Notes: generated by a model not told the origin, from the letters alone. Positions 9,798-19,620 are shown, counted from the stretch's first letter. The stretch: 64,000 nt of DNA from an uncultured Bacteroidales bacterium (GCA_946187865.1 CAMHST010000002.1:33596-97595), one strand, 5' to 3'. Numbers and translations are program-made.

Positions 9798-12700
9798 TTA
9801 GAAGGAAAGCTTCACACCCAGCATCACAGTGGTAGGAGCCGGATAGGAGCAATAGTTGTAACCAGGGGTGAAAGCACCACCCGCGAAGTCGATGTTGTAA
9901 CCGCGGTAAGGGCTGATGGTCAGGAGGTTCTGTCCGCTCACATAGATACGGCCGCCCTGGATGAAGGCGTTCTCGCCGAACAGGCCGTCAGGCAGGTTGT
10001 AACCGAACTCGACATTGGCAATCTTCCAGTAGGCGCCGTTCTGCAGATAGCGGGAGCTGAACATGTCGTTGGTGATGGAACCGGTGGACTTGTAGTACAC
10101 GCGCGGCACATTGGTGTTGGTGTTGGAAGGAGTCCATGCGTTCAGAAGGTCAGCGCTGCGGTTGGTCATGCCGTAGGAGCTGCGCAGAGTCATGTCCACG
10201 AAGTCCAGGAGCTGATAACCGGCGGCACCGAAGGTGGAGATGCTCAGGTCGAAGTTCTTGTACTCGAAGCGGGCGCTCAGGCCGAACTGGACCTTGGCCA
10301 TACCGCTGCCGATGAAGGTCTGGTCGTCGGAGGTAATCTGACCGTCCGGAACGCCTTCGGGGCCGCTGATGTCCTTGTAGGCCACGTCGCCGGGCTGGGC
10401 ACCGTTCTGGATCACATAATTGCCCAGATCGTTCACGCGGTTGTCAATCTCTTCCTGGCTCTGGAAAATGCCTTCATAGACATAGCCGTAGAAGCGACCT
10501 ACCTCGGCGCCCACCTCGGTGCGGGTGAAACCGTCGTTGCGGGATTCACCGGAAGGTCCCAGGGACACCACGGTGTTCTTGGGCAGGGTGAGGTTGCCGG
10601 AGAACTCGTACTTGAACGCGTTCTTGTAGTTGCGGTAGGTGGCGGAGAACTCCAGACCGGTGTTCCGCATGGAAGCGGCGTTCATGGTCACGGTCTCGTT
10701 GGTGGCGCCAGCCTCGGCCGGAACGGGCACGCTGTACAGCAGGTCCTCGGACAGGGCGTTGTAGTAGTCCATGTTGAACTCGAAGGCACCGCCGAACATG
10801 GCCAGGTCCAGACCCACGTCCAGGGTCTTCTTCTTCTCCCAGTGGATACCGGTGTTCACATAGTTGGAGATGGAGGAACCGGTGACCTTGTCGCCGCCGA
10901 AGCTGTAGGTGTAGTTGCCGCGGGCCATGGTGTCCATGTACTGGTACTCGCCGATATTCTCGTTACCCAGCACACCATAGCTGGCGCGGAGTTTCAGGAG
11001 GTTCACCACGGAAGGATCCACGGTGAAGAAGGGCTCCTTGTCGATACGCCAGCCGATGGAGGCGGAAGGGAACCAATCCCAGTGGTTGCCCGTGGAAAGG
11101 CGGGAGGAACCATCACGACGGACCGTAGCCTGGAAGAGGTAGCGGCTGTCGTAGTCGTAGGTGATACGGCCGATATAGGAAGCCAGCACGTGCTCGAACT
11201 CGGAGGAGTTGGCGTCGCGGTCGGCGGCGTTGCCCACCTGCAGGTAATAAGGCTCGGGCATGTTGTTGCCCCAGGCGGTGAGGTTGTGGGTGAGCTCGCG
11301 CTCGAAGGTCATACCGGCCACGGCATTCAGGTGATGCAGGCCGAACTTGCCGTCATAGGTAACGTAGTTTTCCACCAGGAAGTCCGCATAGCTGCGATAG
11401 CCCTGGGTAAGGCGCTCGTTGCCCTTGGCGAGGTAGTTGGTCGTACTCTGGATGAAGGAAGGCACAAAGGTGAAATCCTTGGCCACCGTCTTGCTGTAAG
11501 AGAGGTTCAGGTTGTACTCGAACTTGTGGTTGTCGTTCTTCAGGCCCACCATGTCCAGCAGGTCCACCGTGGCGGAACCCGTGGCCACCACGCGGTCCAC
11601 GAGGGTGTTGCGCTCCAGGAGGTTGTTGTACAGGAGCGGGTTGGTCATACGGATGTCGCCGTGGACGTCGTCATAGTAGGTGCCGAAGCCGAAGGAGTCG
11701 TAGGAGTACTCGGAAGCGGCGGAAACCTGACGGTCCAGGAACCAGGTGCTCTCGTCATAGGCCTTGATGGAAGGGGGCATCAGCAGGGCCGATGCCATCA
11801 CCGGGTACTGGGTGCCGTACAGGCCCTGCACATACTCGTTGGCATTGGACAGGGACATGCTGTCCTGGCTGCTGTGGGAATACACCACGCCGGTGCGCAG
11901 TTTCACGAACTTGATATCCATGGTGTTGTTCACACGGGCGGTGAAACGGTCGTAGTTGGGGCCGGCGCCTACCATGGTACCCTTCTGGTTGAAGTAGTCC
12001 AGGGCTACGTTGAAGGTGCTGTTCTCACCACCGCCGGAGAGGTTCACGTTGTGGTTCTGGCGGATACCGGTCTTGAATACGGCGTCGAACCAGTCGGTGT
12101 TCACCTGGGTGGGATCCACATACTTGGCGCTGGAGGGATCGTATCCGGCGGGAACGGCCAGGCCGCTGTTGTCGAAGGCCATGCGTACGAACTCGCCGTA
12201 CTGGGCCGAATCCATTACCTTATATACGTTCTTGCGGATTTTGTCCACACCCACATAGCCGGTGTAATCCACACGGATGGGCTGGTTCTTCTTACCGCCC
12301 TTGGTGGTGATGATCACCACGCCGTTAGCGGCACGGGAACCGTAGATAGCGGCTGCGGAAGCGTCCTTCAGGACCTGGATGGTCTCGATGTCGTTCGGGG
12401 AGAAGTCACGGATGGTGGTACCCATGGGAACGCCGTCGATCACATACAGGGGGGCGGTGCTGCCGAAGCTGCCCAGACCGCGGATACGCACGGCGGGGTC
12501 TGCACCCGGCTGACCGTCGGAAGTAATCTGCACACCGGCCACCTTACCTTCCAGCATGGTGGAGATGTTGGAGTGGGAGACCTTCTTCATCTCGTCGGCA
12601 TCCACGATGGCTACCGAACCGGTGAGGTCTACCTTCTTCTGGGAACCGTAACCGATCACCACAACCTGGTCCAGCAGGGTGTTCTCGGTCTGGATGGTGA

Positions 12701-13010
12701 TGGTCCCGAGGTCTCCGCCGCGGGTGATTTCCATTTCCAGGGTCTCGTAACCCACGGAAACGATCTGGATGGTGGAACCTTCGGGAACGGAGAGGGTGAA
12801 CTTTCCGTCGAAGTCGGTGGTGGTACCCAGGGTGGTTCCCTTGACCACGATGCCGGCGCCCAGGGCGGGCTCTCCGGTCTCGTCCACGACGGTACCGCTG
12901 ATGGTCACATTATTCTGGGCCTGGGCCACGAAACCTGTTTGTCCGCCAAGGACAGAGGGAACGGTTGCCAGGATGCCGCAAAGAGCAATGCTTGCAAATA
13001 TCTTTTTCAT
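9798..13010 (-). CDS. SusC/RagA-family TonB-dependent outer membrane transporter
   Basis: The protein is 1070 aa, the normal SusC length. After the signal peptide come the carboxypeptidase-D-like N-terminal domain (VTISGTVVDETGEPALGAGI to LSVPEGSTIQIVSVGYETLE), a TonB-box-like segment (LDQVVVIGYGSQKKVDLTGS), the plug (LEGKVAGVQI, PAVRIRGLGS, APLYVIDGVPMG, VLKDASAAAIYGSRAANGVV) and a 22-strand barrel ending in Phe (GVKLSF). It imports oligosaccharides with SusD just downstream. It is preceded by 18 bp after the surface-binding protein gene, so all are probably co-transcribed from the promoter near 16590. Confidence 0.97.
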   Translation of the reverse strand: MKKIFASIALCGILATVPSVLGGQTGFVAQAQNNVTISGTVVDETGEPALGAGIVVKGTTLGTTTDFDGKFTLSVPEGSTIQIVSVGYETLEMEITRGGDLGTITIQTENTLLDQVVVIGYGSQKKVDLTGSVAIVDADEMKKVSHSNISTMLEGKVAGVQITSDGQPGADPAVRIRGLGSFGSTAPLYVIDGVPMGTTIRDFSPNDIETIQVLKDASAAAIYGSRAANGVVIITTKGGKKNQPIRVDYTGYVGVDKIRKNVYKVMDSAQYGEFVRMAFDNSGLAVPAGYDPSSAKYVDPTQVNTDWFDAVFKTGIRQNHNVNLSGGGENSTFNVALDYFNQKGTMVGAGPNYDRFTARVNNTMDIKFVKLRTGVVYSHSSQDSMSLSNANEYVQGLYGTQYPVMASALLMPPSIKAYDESTWFLDRQVSAASEYSYDSFGFGTYYDDVHGDIRMTNPLLYNNLLERNTLVDRVVATGSATVDLLDMVGLKNDNHKFEYNLNLSYSKTVAKDFTFVPSFIQSTTNYLAKGNERLTQGYRSYADFLVENYVTYDGKFGLHHLNAVAGMTFERELTHNLTAWGNNMPEPYYLQVGNAADRDANSSEFEHVLASYIGRITYDYDSRYLFQATVRRDGSSRLSTGNHWDWFPSASIGWRIDKEPFFTVDPSVVNLLKLRASYGVLGNENIGEYQYMDTMARGNYTYSFGGDKVTGSSISNYVNTGIHWEKKKTLDVGLDLAMFGGAFEFNMDYYNALSEDLLYSVPVPAEAGATNETVTMNAASMRNTGLEFSATYRNYKNAFKYEFSGNLTLPKNTVVSLGPSGESRNDGFTRTEVGAEVGRFYGYVYEGIFQSQEEIDNRVNDLGNYVIQNGAQPGDVAYKDISGPEGVPDGQITSDDQTFIGSGMAKVQFGLSARFEYKNFDLSISTFGAAGYQLLDFVDMTLRSSYGMTNRSADLLNAWTPSNTNTNVPRVYYKSTGSITNDMFSSRYLQNGAYWKIANVEFGYNLPDGLFGENAFIQGGRIYVSGQNLLTISPYRGYNIDFAGGAFTPGYNYCSYPAPTTVMLGVKLSF

Positions 13011-13028
13011 ATCTTTTCTGTCTTTAGC

Positions 13029-15470
13029 TTAGTCGAAATCGAGGTAGGATTCCTCCGTAACAAAAGCGAACTGAACGTCGGCGCTGTCGACGGCGATGTT
13101 TCCGTAGCGCTGGAAATGCGTCTCGCCATTGGCATATACCACATAATAGGAGATGCTGGCCATGCCGGCGTTATTGGCTACGGTAACGCTGACGGAAGAC
13201 CCGTCGATATTGGACATGAAGGTATCCCAGTTCCAGTCGCAGGCGAGTGTCCAGCCCAGCTGGCCAAGGCCATCGGCTGTATTGACAGCATACTGCCAGC
13301 CGTAGTTGTCCATCCTCACCACGCCGTACTCGGTACCGTCGGCCTTGCGGAGAATGGTGCAGGGGCTGTGCCAGTTGCCCAGGTTGTCGGAGCCCACCGT
13401 CATGCTCACGGTCTGGCTCTCACCGTCTGCAACAGTCCAGTCCTTGGAGAAAGTGCTCCACCAAGGGTTGCTGAAGTCTGCAGCGCCTACGCGGTCGGTC
13501 TGCTTGTCCTGCGTGCCTGCCTTGATGTTCAGGCTGGCCGACGCCGTGTATTCCTTGCCGGAGGCATCTTTGTACTTCACGCTGGCAACGTCGGCATAGA
13601 CACCGGGCGTACCCATGAACACGCGTTTGTCATCCGGAATGGAAACTTCCACGTCCTTGCCGCTGAGCGCGATGGAGGAACCGTCGGAATAGACGGCTTT
13701 CACCTGCACGGCTTCCTCGGAGAGGGTCACGAACTTGGCTCCGCCGATTACATAAGCGTTGGCGACAGCCTCGATGCCGGTAAGCTTGGCATCCACGGCG
13801 GCCTTGTCCAGGATAACCACGTAGGATTCCTCGGTGACGATGCTCATCTGGAGGTCGGCGCTGTCCACAGTGACACCCAGATACTTCTGGACATGGGATT
13901 CGCCGTTGGCGTAAGTCACATTGTACACGATGTCGGCCGTATTGTTCCCGTTATTGGTAACAGTGATGCTTACCGCGGACATGTTCTGATTGGCCGCGAA
14001 CAGGTCGAAGTTCCAGTCGCTTTCCAGCACCAGGCTGGCGTTTCCGTCATAGCCGGCACCCCAGCCGAAGTTGTCCATGCGGACCACGGCATACTCGTTC
14101 AGGGCGGCTCCGCGGAGGATGGTGCACGGGCTGTGCCAGTTGGCCAGGTTGTCGGAATAGACAAAGGTATGGACCGTTACGCTCTCACCGGCGGGAACGG
14201 GTTTGTCCGCGCCCAGGAAGGTGGTCCACCAGGCGTTGGTGAAATCAGGGGCGCCGATGGCTTCGGTTCCCAGCTTCACCATGACAGGGCAGGTGGTCTT
14301 GACACCGGAGAACTCGATCTCCACTTCCTGCGTGCCGGCAACGGGCTGTACGGCACCGAATACCAGGGCGGCGTTGTCCAGCACCATGGTGGAACCGTCC
14401 GACTTGGTACCGGTCACTTCCAAGCCTTCCGTATAGAAGGGAACCGGCTGGTCGTACGCATAATAAGTAGTGGTAATCGGGAGCTTGGTCACGGCGATGG
14501 TGGCGAAGTCGGTCACCTCGAAGGTATAGTAGGCAGCCACGGGATCGCCCGGTTTGCCCTGCTTGGTCTTGCTGTAAGAGACAACCACGGTCTTGGTACC
14601 CACCGTGGAGAGGTCGGGCTCGATGATATAAAGGTCTTCGGGAGCCACCACGGTGGAAGAACCGTCTTCGAACTGGACGGTGGCCACCGTCTCACCCCAG
14701 TAGTCTTCGTTGCCAAGGGCAATGGCCACGGGTGTATTGGAAAGGGTCATGCTCACGGCGGGATAGTCTGGAATCTCGGCAATCTCGGAATCTACCAGAT
14801 ATGCCTTCTTCACATTGAAGTGGCTGCCGTCGGCAACCAGGAACAGGTTCACATCTTCAGTGGCGGGAACGGGCTGGTTGTATTTCTCTACAATGTCAAA
14901 GCCGTCTGCAGCCACACTGTGCACCTCCAGATAAGCGGCGCCGGCGCGGGCGTGATCCAGGGTCATGGTCACATAGGCGCCCTGCATCTTCTCGCGGAAC
15001 TCGTCCCAGTTCACTTCACCGCCGCCGTAGTCGAATTCGATGACGGCACCGTCATAGTCGGCGTTGCCCCAGCCATACCAGTCGGAGCGGATGACGAAAT
15101 ACTCGGAATAGCCGTCTGCACCACGCTCGCCCTTGGCCACGCAGACATTCCAGTTGTTCCAGTTGTTCACACCGGAACCGTAGTTTTCAAATTCCAGGAC
15201 CAGTTTCTTTCCGGGCGGAACCGCAAAGTACTGGCTGAATCCGCCGTCGGACCACCATCCCTGGGTGTTGTCCTCGGCGCCCACGATGGGAACGGTAATG
15301 GTAATCTCGGTGACACCCTCCTGCTGGGAAGCCTGTTTTTCGGCGATGTAGTCCGCAATCTTCTGGGAAAGATCTTCCGGAGCATCCACCTCATAGGGTT
15401 CCAAACCGGTGCACCCCACCGATACCGCAACTGCAAATGCAGCGAATAGCATCAATTTTCGGGTTTTCAT
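13029..15470 (-). CDS. Putative surface glycan-binding lipoprotein with three repeated beta-sandwich modules
   Basis: The protein is 813 aa with lipobox SVGCTG. Three related modules lie at about residues 54-225 (divergent), 403-556 and 661-813. Modules 2 and 3 share WW(S/T)xF, DNLxNWHSPCTILR, YxVVRMDNxGW, DWNxD and YANGExHxQ, and both end with VTEESY. Between them are bacterial Ig-like segments (VTGTKSDGSTMVL; AVYSDGSSIALSGKDVEVSI). There is no catalytic motif, and the Trp-rich modules look carbohydrate-binding. Its place directly upstream of SusC in the operon fits a surface glycan-binding protein (SusE/F role) in an unusual gene order. I do not recognise the repeat as a named CBM family. 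Confidence 0.75.
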   Translation of the reverse strand: MKTRKLMLFAAFAVAVSVGCTGLEPYEVDAPEDLSQKIADYIAEKQASQQEGVTEITITVPIVGAEDNTQGWWSDGGFSQYFAVPPGKKLVLEFENYGSGVNNWNNWNVCVAKGERGADGYSEYFVIRSDWYGWGNADYDGAVIEFDYGGGEVNWDEFREKMQGAYVTMTLDHARAGAAYLEVHSVAADGFDIVEKYNQPVPATEDVNLFLVADGSHFNVKKAYLVDSEIAEIPDYPAVSMTLSNTPVAIALGNEDYWGETVATVQFEDGSSTVVAPEDLYIIEPDLSTVGTKTVVVSYSKTKQGKPGDPVAAYYTFEVTDFATIAVTKLPITTTYYAYDQPVPFYTEGLEVTGTKSDGSTMVLDNAALVFGAVQPVAGTQEVEIEFSGVKTTCPVMVKLGTEAIGAPDFTNAWWTTFLGADKPVPAGESVTVHTFVYSDNLANWHSPCTILRGAALNEYAVVRMDNFGWGAGYDGNASLVLESDWNFDLFAANQNMSAVSITVTNNGNNTADIVYNVTYANGESHVQKYLGVTVDSADLQMSIVTEESYVVILDKAAVDAKLTGIEAVANAYVIGGAKFVTLSEEAVQVKAVYSDGSSIALSGKDVEVSIPDDKRVFMGTPGVYADVASVKYKDASGKEYTASASLNIKAGTQDKQTDRVGAADFSNPWWSTFSKDWTVADGESQTVSMTVGSDNLGNWHSPCTILRKADGTEYGVVRMDNYGWQYAVNTADGLGQLGWTLACDWNWDTFMSNIDGSSVSVTVANNAGMASISYYVVYANGETHFQRYGNIAVDSADVQFAFVTEESYLDFD

Positions 15471-15516
15471 GCTGTTTTTGGTTTTAATTTGGTTAATTAT
15501 TTAATGATTTAGATTA

Positions 15517-16569
15517 TTATAGGGTTACCTCCGGCCAGCCGTCCGTCCAGGAAAGCGGACGGATGAGCAGGTGGGAGTTATAGTTCATCTTCTTGTCGTA
15601 GCAGTGGAAATACATCTTGTCGCCCGTTTCCGTGGGGACGACGGCGCAGTGGCCCACACCGGGATAGCGCTCGTTTCCCGCCAGCACGGGCGTACCGCCG
15701 CCCTCCATCAGGGAAACGCCATTCTTATCTAAGTAAGGGCCGGTAACCTGGCGGCTGCGCCCTACCACTACCTTATAAGTACTCTTGGGGCCGCGGCAGC
15801 AGAGGTCGTAGCTGACAAATAGATAATAGTAGTCTCCGCGGCGGACGATGAAAGGAGCTTCCACAGCGCCGTTCCCCGGGTCGAAATCCTTACCGCGGGG
15901 GTCTGCCTTGATTGCATCGTCGGTGAGGGAGGTATCTTCCGCGGTACCCTCCGGACGGCGGCACAGCGGGAACCAGACCTCAGGCTCTGCCACACGGGTA
16001 AGGGAGCTGTCCAGTTTCACCAGTTTGATGCCTCCCCAGAAAGAACCGAACGACAGCCAGGGCGTACCGTCGGTGTCGATGAAAAGATTGGGGTCTATGG
16101 CGTTCCACAGGTCCCGTCCGGCCACGGAACGAACCACACAGCCGTGGTCTTCCCACTTGTAGTCCGGGGAGGAGGGATCCAGGGTTTTGTTGGTGGCTAC
16201 GCCGATGGCGGAATCGTTTTTCCCGAAGGAGGAACAGGAATAGTACAGATAGTATAGCCCGTTGTGGCAGGCGATGTCCGGAGCCCAGGTGTGTCCGCGG
16301 TAACCCGGGACTGTCTCCAGCGCCCACTGGGGCGGATTCTGAAACACGCTGCCGGAATAGGTCCAGCTTACCTGGTCCTGCGAAGTATAGATGCTGACAC
16401 CCATCCCGGTACAGAAAAGGTACCAGGTTCCCTCACACTGGATGGCCACGGGATCGTGGGCGGGAGGGATGGTAGCGTCCTGCTCAGGCTGTATGCCGAA
16501 AGGCTGCGCCTGCGACAAAACAGGTGTAGAAAACAGGACTACCGCAAGGAAAAAATGCTTCAGTGTCAT
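15517..16569 (-). CDS. GH43 arabinan endo-1,5-alpha-L-arabinosidase
   Basis: The protein is 350 aa with a Sec signal peptide (PVLSQAQ). It is a single-domain GH43 of the length expected for endo-arabinanases. IPPAHDPVAIQCEGTWYLFC holds the catalytic base Asp. RDLWNAIDPNLFIDTDGTPW followed by LSFGSFWGGI is a signature of the endo-arabinanase subfamilies (4/5/6), and GAVEAPFIVRRGDYYYLFVS holds the acid Glu. It is the first gene of the PUL operon, reading GH43 - binding protein - SusC - SusD - GH43 - GH51, with a TACCTTTG promoter element 19 bp upstream. This enzyme is the best single indicator that the locus targets alpha-1,5-arabinan. Confidence 0.9.
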   Translation of the reverse strand: MTLKHFFLAVVLFSTPVLSQAQPFGIQPEQDATIPPAHDPVAIQCEGTWYLFCTGMGVSIYTSQDQVSWTYSGSVFQNPPQWALETVPGYRGHTWAPDIACHNGLYYLYYSCSSFGKNDSAIGVATNKTLDPSSPDYKWEDHGCVVRSVAGRDLWNAIDPNLFIDTDGTPWLSFGSFWGGIKLVKLDSSLTRVAEPEVWFPLCRRPEGTAEDTSLTDDAIKADPRGKDFDPGNGAVEAPFIVRRGDYYYLFVSYDLCCRGPKSTYKVVVGRSRQVTGPYLDKNGVSLMEGGGTPVLAGNERYPGVGHCAVVPTETGDKMYFHCYDKKMNYNSHLLIRPLSWTDGWPEVTL

Positions 16570-16588
16570 AAAACGTGGTTAACCGAAG

Positions 16589-16596
16589 CAAAGGTA
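16589..16596 (-). promoter_or_regulatory. -7 box TACCTTTG for the arabinan PUL operon
   Basis: Exact TAnnTTTG match on the minus strand 19 bp before the GH43 start, in the 87-bp gap downstream of the regulator gene. It probably drives the whole six-gene operon to 4534. No consensus -33 was found, which fits dependence on an activator. Confidence 0.5.
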
Positions 16597-16656
16597 AAAA
16601 GGTTTTTTATGCTATAGGTGCACAAAAAAACATAATGGGTGGATTTTTGAACAAGC

Positions 16657-19560
16657 CTATTCCCGGCCCAGGGCACTGGGAGTAATGCCGAATTCCTTGG
16701 CAAAACAGCGGGTGAAGTATTTAGGATCGTTGAAGCCGGTCTCGTAGGCGACGTCCGCTACCGAATAACCTCTGCCGCTTTCCAACATCTCCCGGGCCAG
16801 GGTGAGCCGGTAGGTGCGGATGAGTTGGCTCACCGACTGCCCGAACGCTTCCTGCAGGCGGGTGTTCAGGAGGGTCTTGCTCATGCCCATGGCATGGCAG
16901 AACGCCGCCACGTCCAGATCCGGATCTTTATATAAGGTACGGAGGGCATCCAGCGCCTTTTTCTTGAACGGATCTTCCTGCTCCACACTCAGCATTTTGC
17001 GGGAAACCAGTTCCTCGTTCTGGCGGCGCAGCACATCGTTCTGCCGCAGAAGTTCGTCGGCCTGCTGCTCAACCAGCCTTTTCTGGGCCGATATCTCCTG
17101 GGTACGCTGTTCCACCACCTCCTCCAGTTCGGCCTGCCGGCGCAAAATGGAACGGGTTCTTAGACGGATGATAAACCAGACCACGCCGAGGAGGAACAGG
17201 CCCAGCAGCAGGGCGAACCACCAGGTATAATAGAAGTAAGGCTTTACCAGAAGGAGGGATTCCAGCGTCCCGGTCACGGCGCCCGTACGGGACAACGCCC
17301 GGACCCGGAAAAGGTGGGACCCGCTGGGAAGCGAAGAATACACGGCCTCGTGCCGGCCCGTGGGAACAGTCTGCCACTGATTGTCGTAGCCATCCAGGCA
17401 ATACTGGTAACGGGTTCCGGAAGCGGCTCCGGCCTGCAAAGAGGCAAACTGAAACAGGATGGAACGGTCTTTCTGGTGGAGTTTCAGTTCCTTGAGCTCC
17501 GGATCCATCAGGACCCGGTCCCCCACTTCGGTCCGGGTGAAGCGCAGCGGCGCTTCCTCTGCCTGCGATTCGTACCGGGAAGGATCCACAACGGACAGCC
17601 CGTGCATGTGTCCGAAGTAAAGCAGTCCGTCGGTGCCCTGGCAAGCGTTGTTCCAATGGAACTGGGTATAGTTCACGCCGTCTTCTTCCAGGAAAGGAAC
17701 AATTACGCCGCTCTCCGGGTCCAGCATGTCCAGGCCGTGCTCCGTACTGATCCAGATGCGTCCCCGCTTGTCGGCACAGATACCGCGGGCCCGGTCGTTG
17801 GAAAGGCCCTGGCGCGAGTTGTAGCAGGTGAAGACGAAGTTTTTCCCGTCTTTGAGCAGCTTGGCCCGGTAAATGCCGGAGCCGTTGCTGGCCAGGTACA
17901 GCACACTGTCGGACACTTCCCGGATGGCGCATATCTTTTCGTCGGCCAGGGTGCCGGGGGCATCCAGTTTGTGCCGATAATGGGTGAAGGGGAAGGTGCC
18001 GTCGGCACGGCGGGCATTAAGGTTGAACACATACAGCCCCTCCTGGCAGCCCACCCAAAGGAAGCCCCTCCTGTCTATACAGGATCCGATACATCCGGTG
18101 GCACCGCTTTCCAAGGCCGGCTGATAGGTCCGGTCGGCGGGATTGTAAAGGAAAATCCCCTGGTTGGAACAGACCCACAACAATTGGTTGTATGTATCAA
18201 ATTCTAATGCGCCGATATACTCTGCCCGGATATCCAGGGCGGGCAGATGCCCCAGGACACGGTATGGAGGTTGGGCAGACACCATGTCCACGCCGCCTCC
18301 CCAAGTTCCCACATACAGCGTGCCCGGCTTCCCCGTTGGCGCGAAAGCGCTAACGCTGTTATGACTGAGCCCGTGTTCCCGGGTAAGGTGGATAAAACGG
18401 CTGGTTCCCGGTTCCCGGATGCTGAGTCCGCCTTCTACGGTGCCCACCCAGAGCCGGCCGTTCTCCTGCTGGTAAACGGCATTCACGGCGCCTTCCGGAA
18501 GGCTTCCGCCGTCGCCCCGCACATGGGTGAGATGCGTAATGTCCAGATACTTCTTGTCCAGGATCAGCAGCCCCTGCGTTTCCGTCCCAACCAGAAGATA
18601 GCGGTCTGCCTGCTGGATACAGTTCACTACATCGGCCCCGACCCGCTCGAAATTGCCGGTCACGGGATTATAGACATTCCAGCCCCGGAGGGTGGAGCAC
18701 AGGAGCAGCCCATCTGCGGTCTGAGTGAGCCCGGTGACAAAATTCTGCGTCAGGGAACGGATATCGCGGGGGTCCGAGACAAAATGCTTGAACTCCCCTG
18801 TTTGCCGATGCAGCTGGAAGAGGCCGTTCTCGGACGATATCCAGACCTGCTGGCCAACGGGCAAAAAGTCTGACAGATAGGTATTTTCGCCCAAATCCAG
18901 CGCTGTGCGAACGGGCGAAGCCTCCAGCACGCCGGAGGGCGAGAGGGAGATCTTATGCAGCCGACCTTCCAGGCCGCACCACACGGAGCCGTCGGCATCC
19001 ACGTCCTTGAAAACGAAATTGGCGGGGGAAAGCCGGTCGTCCTTAAAAATAGCCGTATGGGCAACGGAACCGTCTGCCGCAAAGGTAAAACGGTATAGCG
19101 TAGTGCCGAACTTGGTCCAGATTGCACCGGTGGCGTCCCTGGTCAAATAGGAGCAGAGAGTGTCTTCCGGGATGTCCAGCCCCAGGTCCATTTTTTCATG
19201 GCTCCTCAGGTCCAGCACGTCAAGGCCGCCCTCGGAGCCGATCCACAGGCGGTCGAAGTTGTCGCAGAGCAGATTGCGGATGAAATTGGACTTGAGAGGC
19301 GGATCCGTGGCCGTGTTCAAGGTCAGGAGCTCATAACCGTCGAAGCGGCAGAGTCCGCCGCCGGAAGTGGCAATCCACAGGAAGCCGAAACGGTCTGTGC
19401 ACACATCGTCCACAAAATTGCAGGGAAGCCCGTCTTCCAACGCCACACGACGCTCTATATATCTGTCTTGGAAGGAATTCTGCGAGAAGGACTGAACAGG
19501 GGCCAGTCCCAGCATGCACAGCAAAACAGTACAACAGATTTTTACACTTCTCGCGTTCAT
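16657..19560 (-). CDS. Membrane one-protein sensor-regulator: Reg_prop propeller, Y_Y_Y, TM, AraC HTH (no kinase or receiver)
   Basis: The protein is 967 aa. Order: signal peptide (1-28); periplasmic two-bladed-propeller Reg_prop repeats such as FVDDVCTDRFGFLWIATSGG and KRGRIWISTEHGLDMLDPES (about 35-690); Y_Y_Y domain with DNQWQTVPTGRHEAVYSSLP; one TM helix (about 780-800, WWFALLLGLFLLGVVWFII); a Gln/Glu/Arg coiled coil (about 808-860); and an AraC/HTH_18 domain to the end (ADVAYETGFNDPKYFTRCFA). Hybrid two-component regulators of Bacteroides PULs have HisKA, HATPase and REC between TM and HTH; none is present here and the ORF is uninterrupted. The start at 19560 was chosen for the signal peptide; the longer ORF would overlap the divergent GH51. 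It probably activates the adjacent arabinan PUL. Confidence 0.9.
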   Translation of the reverse strand: MNARSVKICCTVLLCMLGLAPVQSFSQNSFQDRYIERRVALEDGLPCNFVDDVCTDRFGFLWIATSGGGLCRFDGYELLTLNTATDPPLKSNFIRNLLCDNFDRLWIGSEGGLDVLDLRSHEKMDLGLDIPEDTLCSYLTRDATGAIWTKFGTTLYRFTFAADGSVAHTAIFKDDRLSPANFVFKDVDADGSVWCGLEGRLHKISLSPSGVLEASPVRTALDLGENTYLSDFLPVGQQVWISSENGLFQLHRQTGEFKHFVSDPRDIRSLTQNFVTGLTQTADGLLLCSTLRGWNVYNPVTGNFERVGADVVNCIQQADRYLLVGTETQGLLILDKKYLDITHLTHVRGDGGSLPEGAVNAVYQQENGRLWVGTVEGGLSIREPGTSRFIHLTREHGLSHNSVSAFAPTGKPGTLYVGTWGGGVDMVSAQPPYRVLGHLPALDIRAEYIGALEFDTYNQLLWVCSNQGIFLYNPADRTYQPALESGATGCIGSCIDRRGFLWVGCQEGLYVFNLNARRADGTFPFTHYRHKLDAPGTLADEKICAIREVSDSVLYLASNGSGIYRAKLLKDGKNFVFTCYNSRQGLSNDRARGICADKRGRIWISTEHGLDMLDPESGVIVPFLEEDGVNYTQFHWNNACQGTDGLLYFGHMHGLSVVDPSRYESQAEEAPLRFTRTEVGDRVLMDPELKELKLHQKDRSILFQFASLQAGAASGTRYQYCLDGYDNQWQTVPTGRHEAVYSSLPSGSHLFRVRALSRTGAVTGTLESLLLVKPYFYYTWWFALLLGLFLLGVVWFIIRLRTRSILRRQAELEEVVEQRTQEISAQKRLVEQQADELLRQNDVLRRQNEELVSRKMLSVEQEDPFKKKALDALRTLYKDPDLDVAAFCHAMGMSKTLLNTRLQEAFGQSVSQLIRTYRLTLAREMLESGRGYSVADVAYETGFNDPKYFTRCFAKEFGITPSALGRE

Positions 19561-19579
19561 TTTTCCACCTTTTATTCGG

Positions 19580-19597
19580 CAAAAATACGTATATTTG
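19580..19597. promoter_or_regulatory. Divergent -7 boxes for the regulator and GH51-galM
   Basis: In the 60-bp gap between the two starts: TATATTTG on plus (19590-19597), 23 bp before the GH51 ATG, and TATTTTTG on minus (19580-19587), 19 bp before the regulator ATG. The boxes are only 2 bp apart, so polymerases on the two strands should compete. Confidence 0.5.
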
Positions 19598-19620
19598 ACC
19601 ACTTTTAAAAACTGATAACC

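Noticed and set aside
9669..15449. A 1926-codon open frame on the plus strand
   Set aside because: It is antisense to SusD, SusC and the binding protein, all with strong family motifs. The translation is Val/Gly/His-rich, as expected for the complement of GC-rich codons, and shows no domain.
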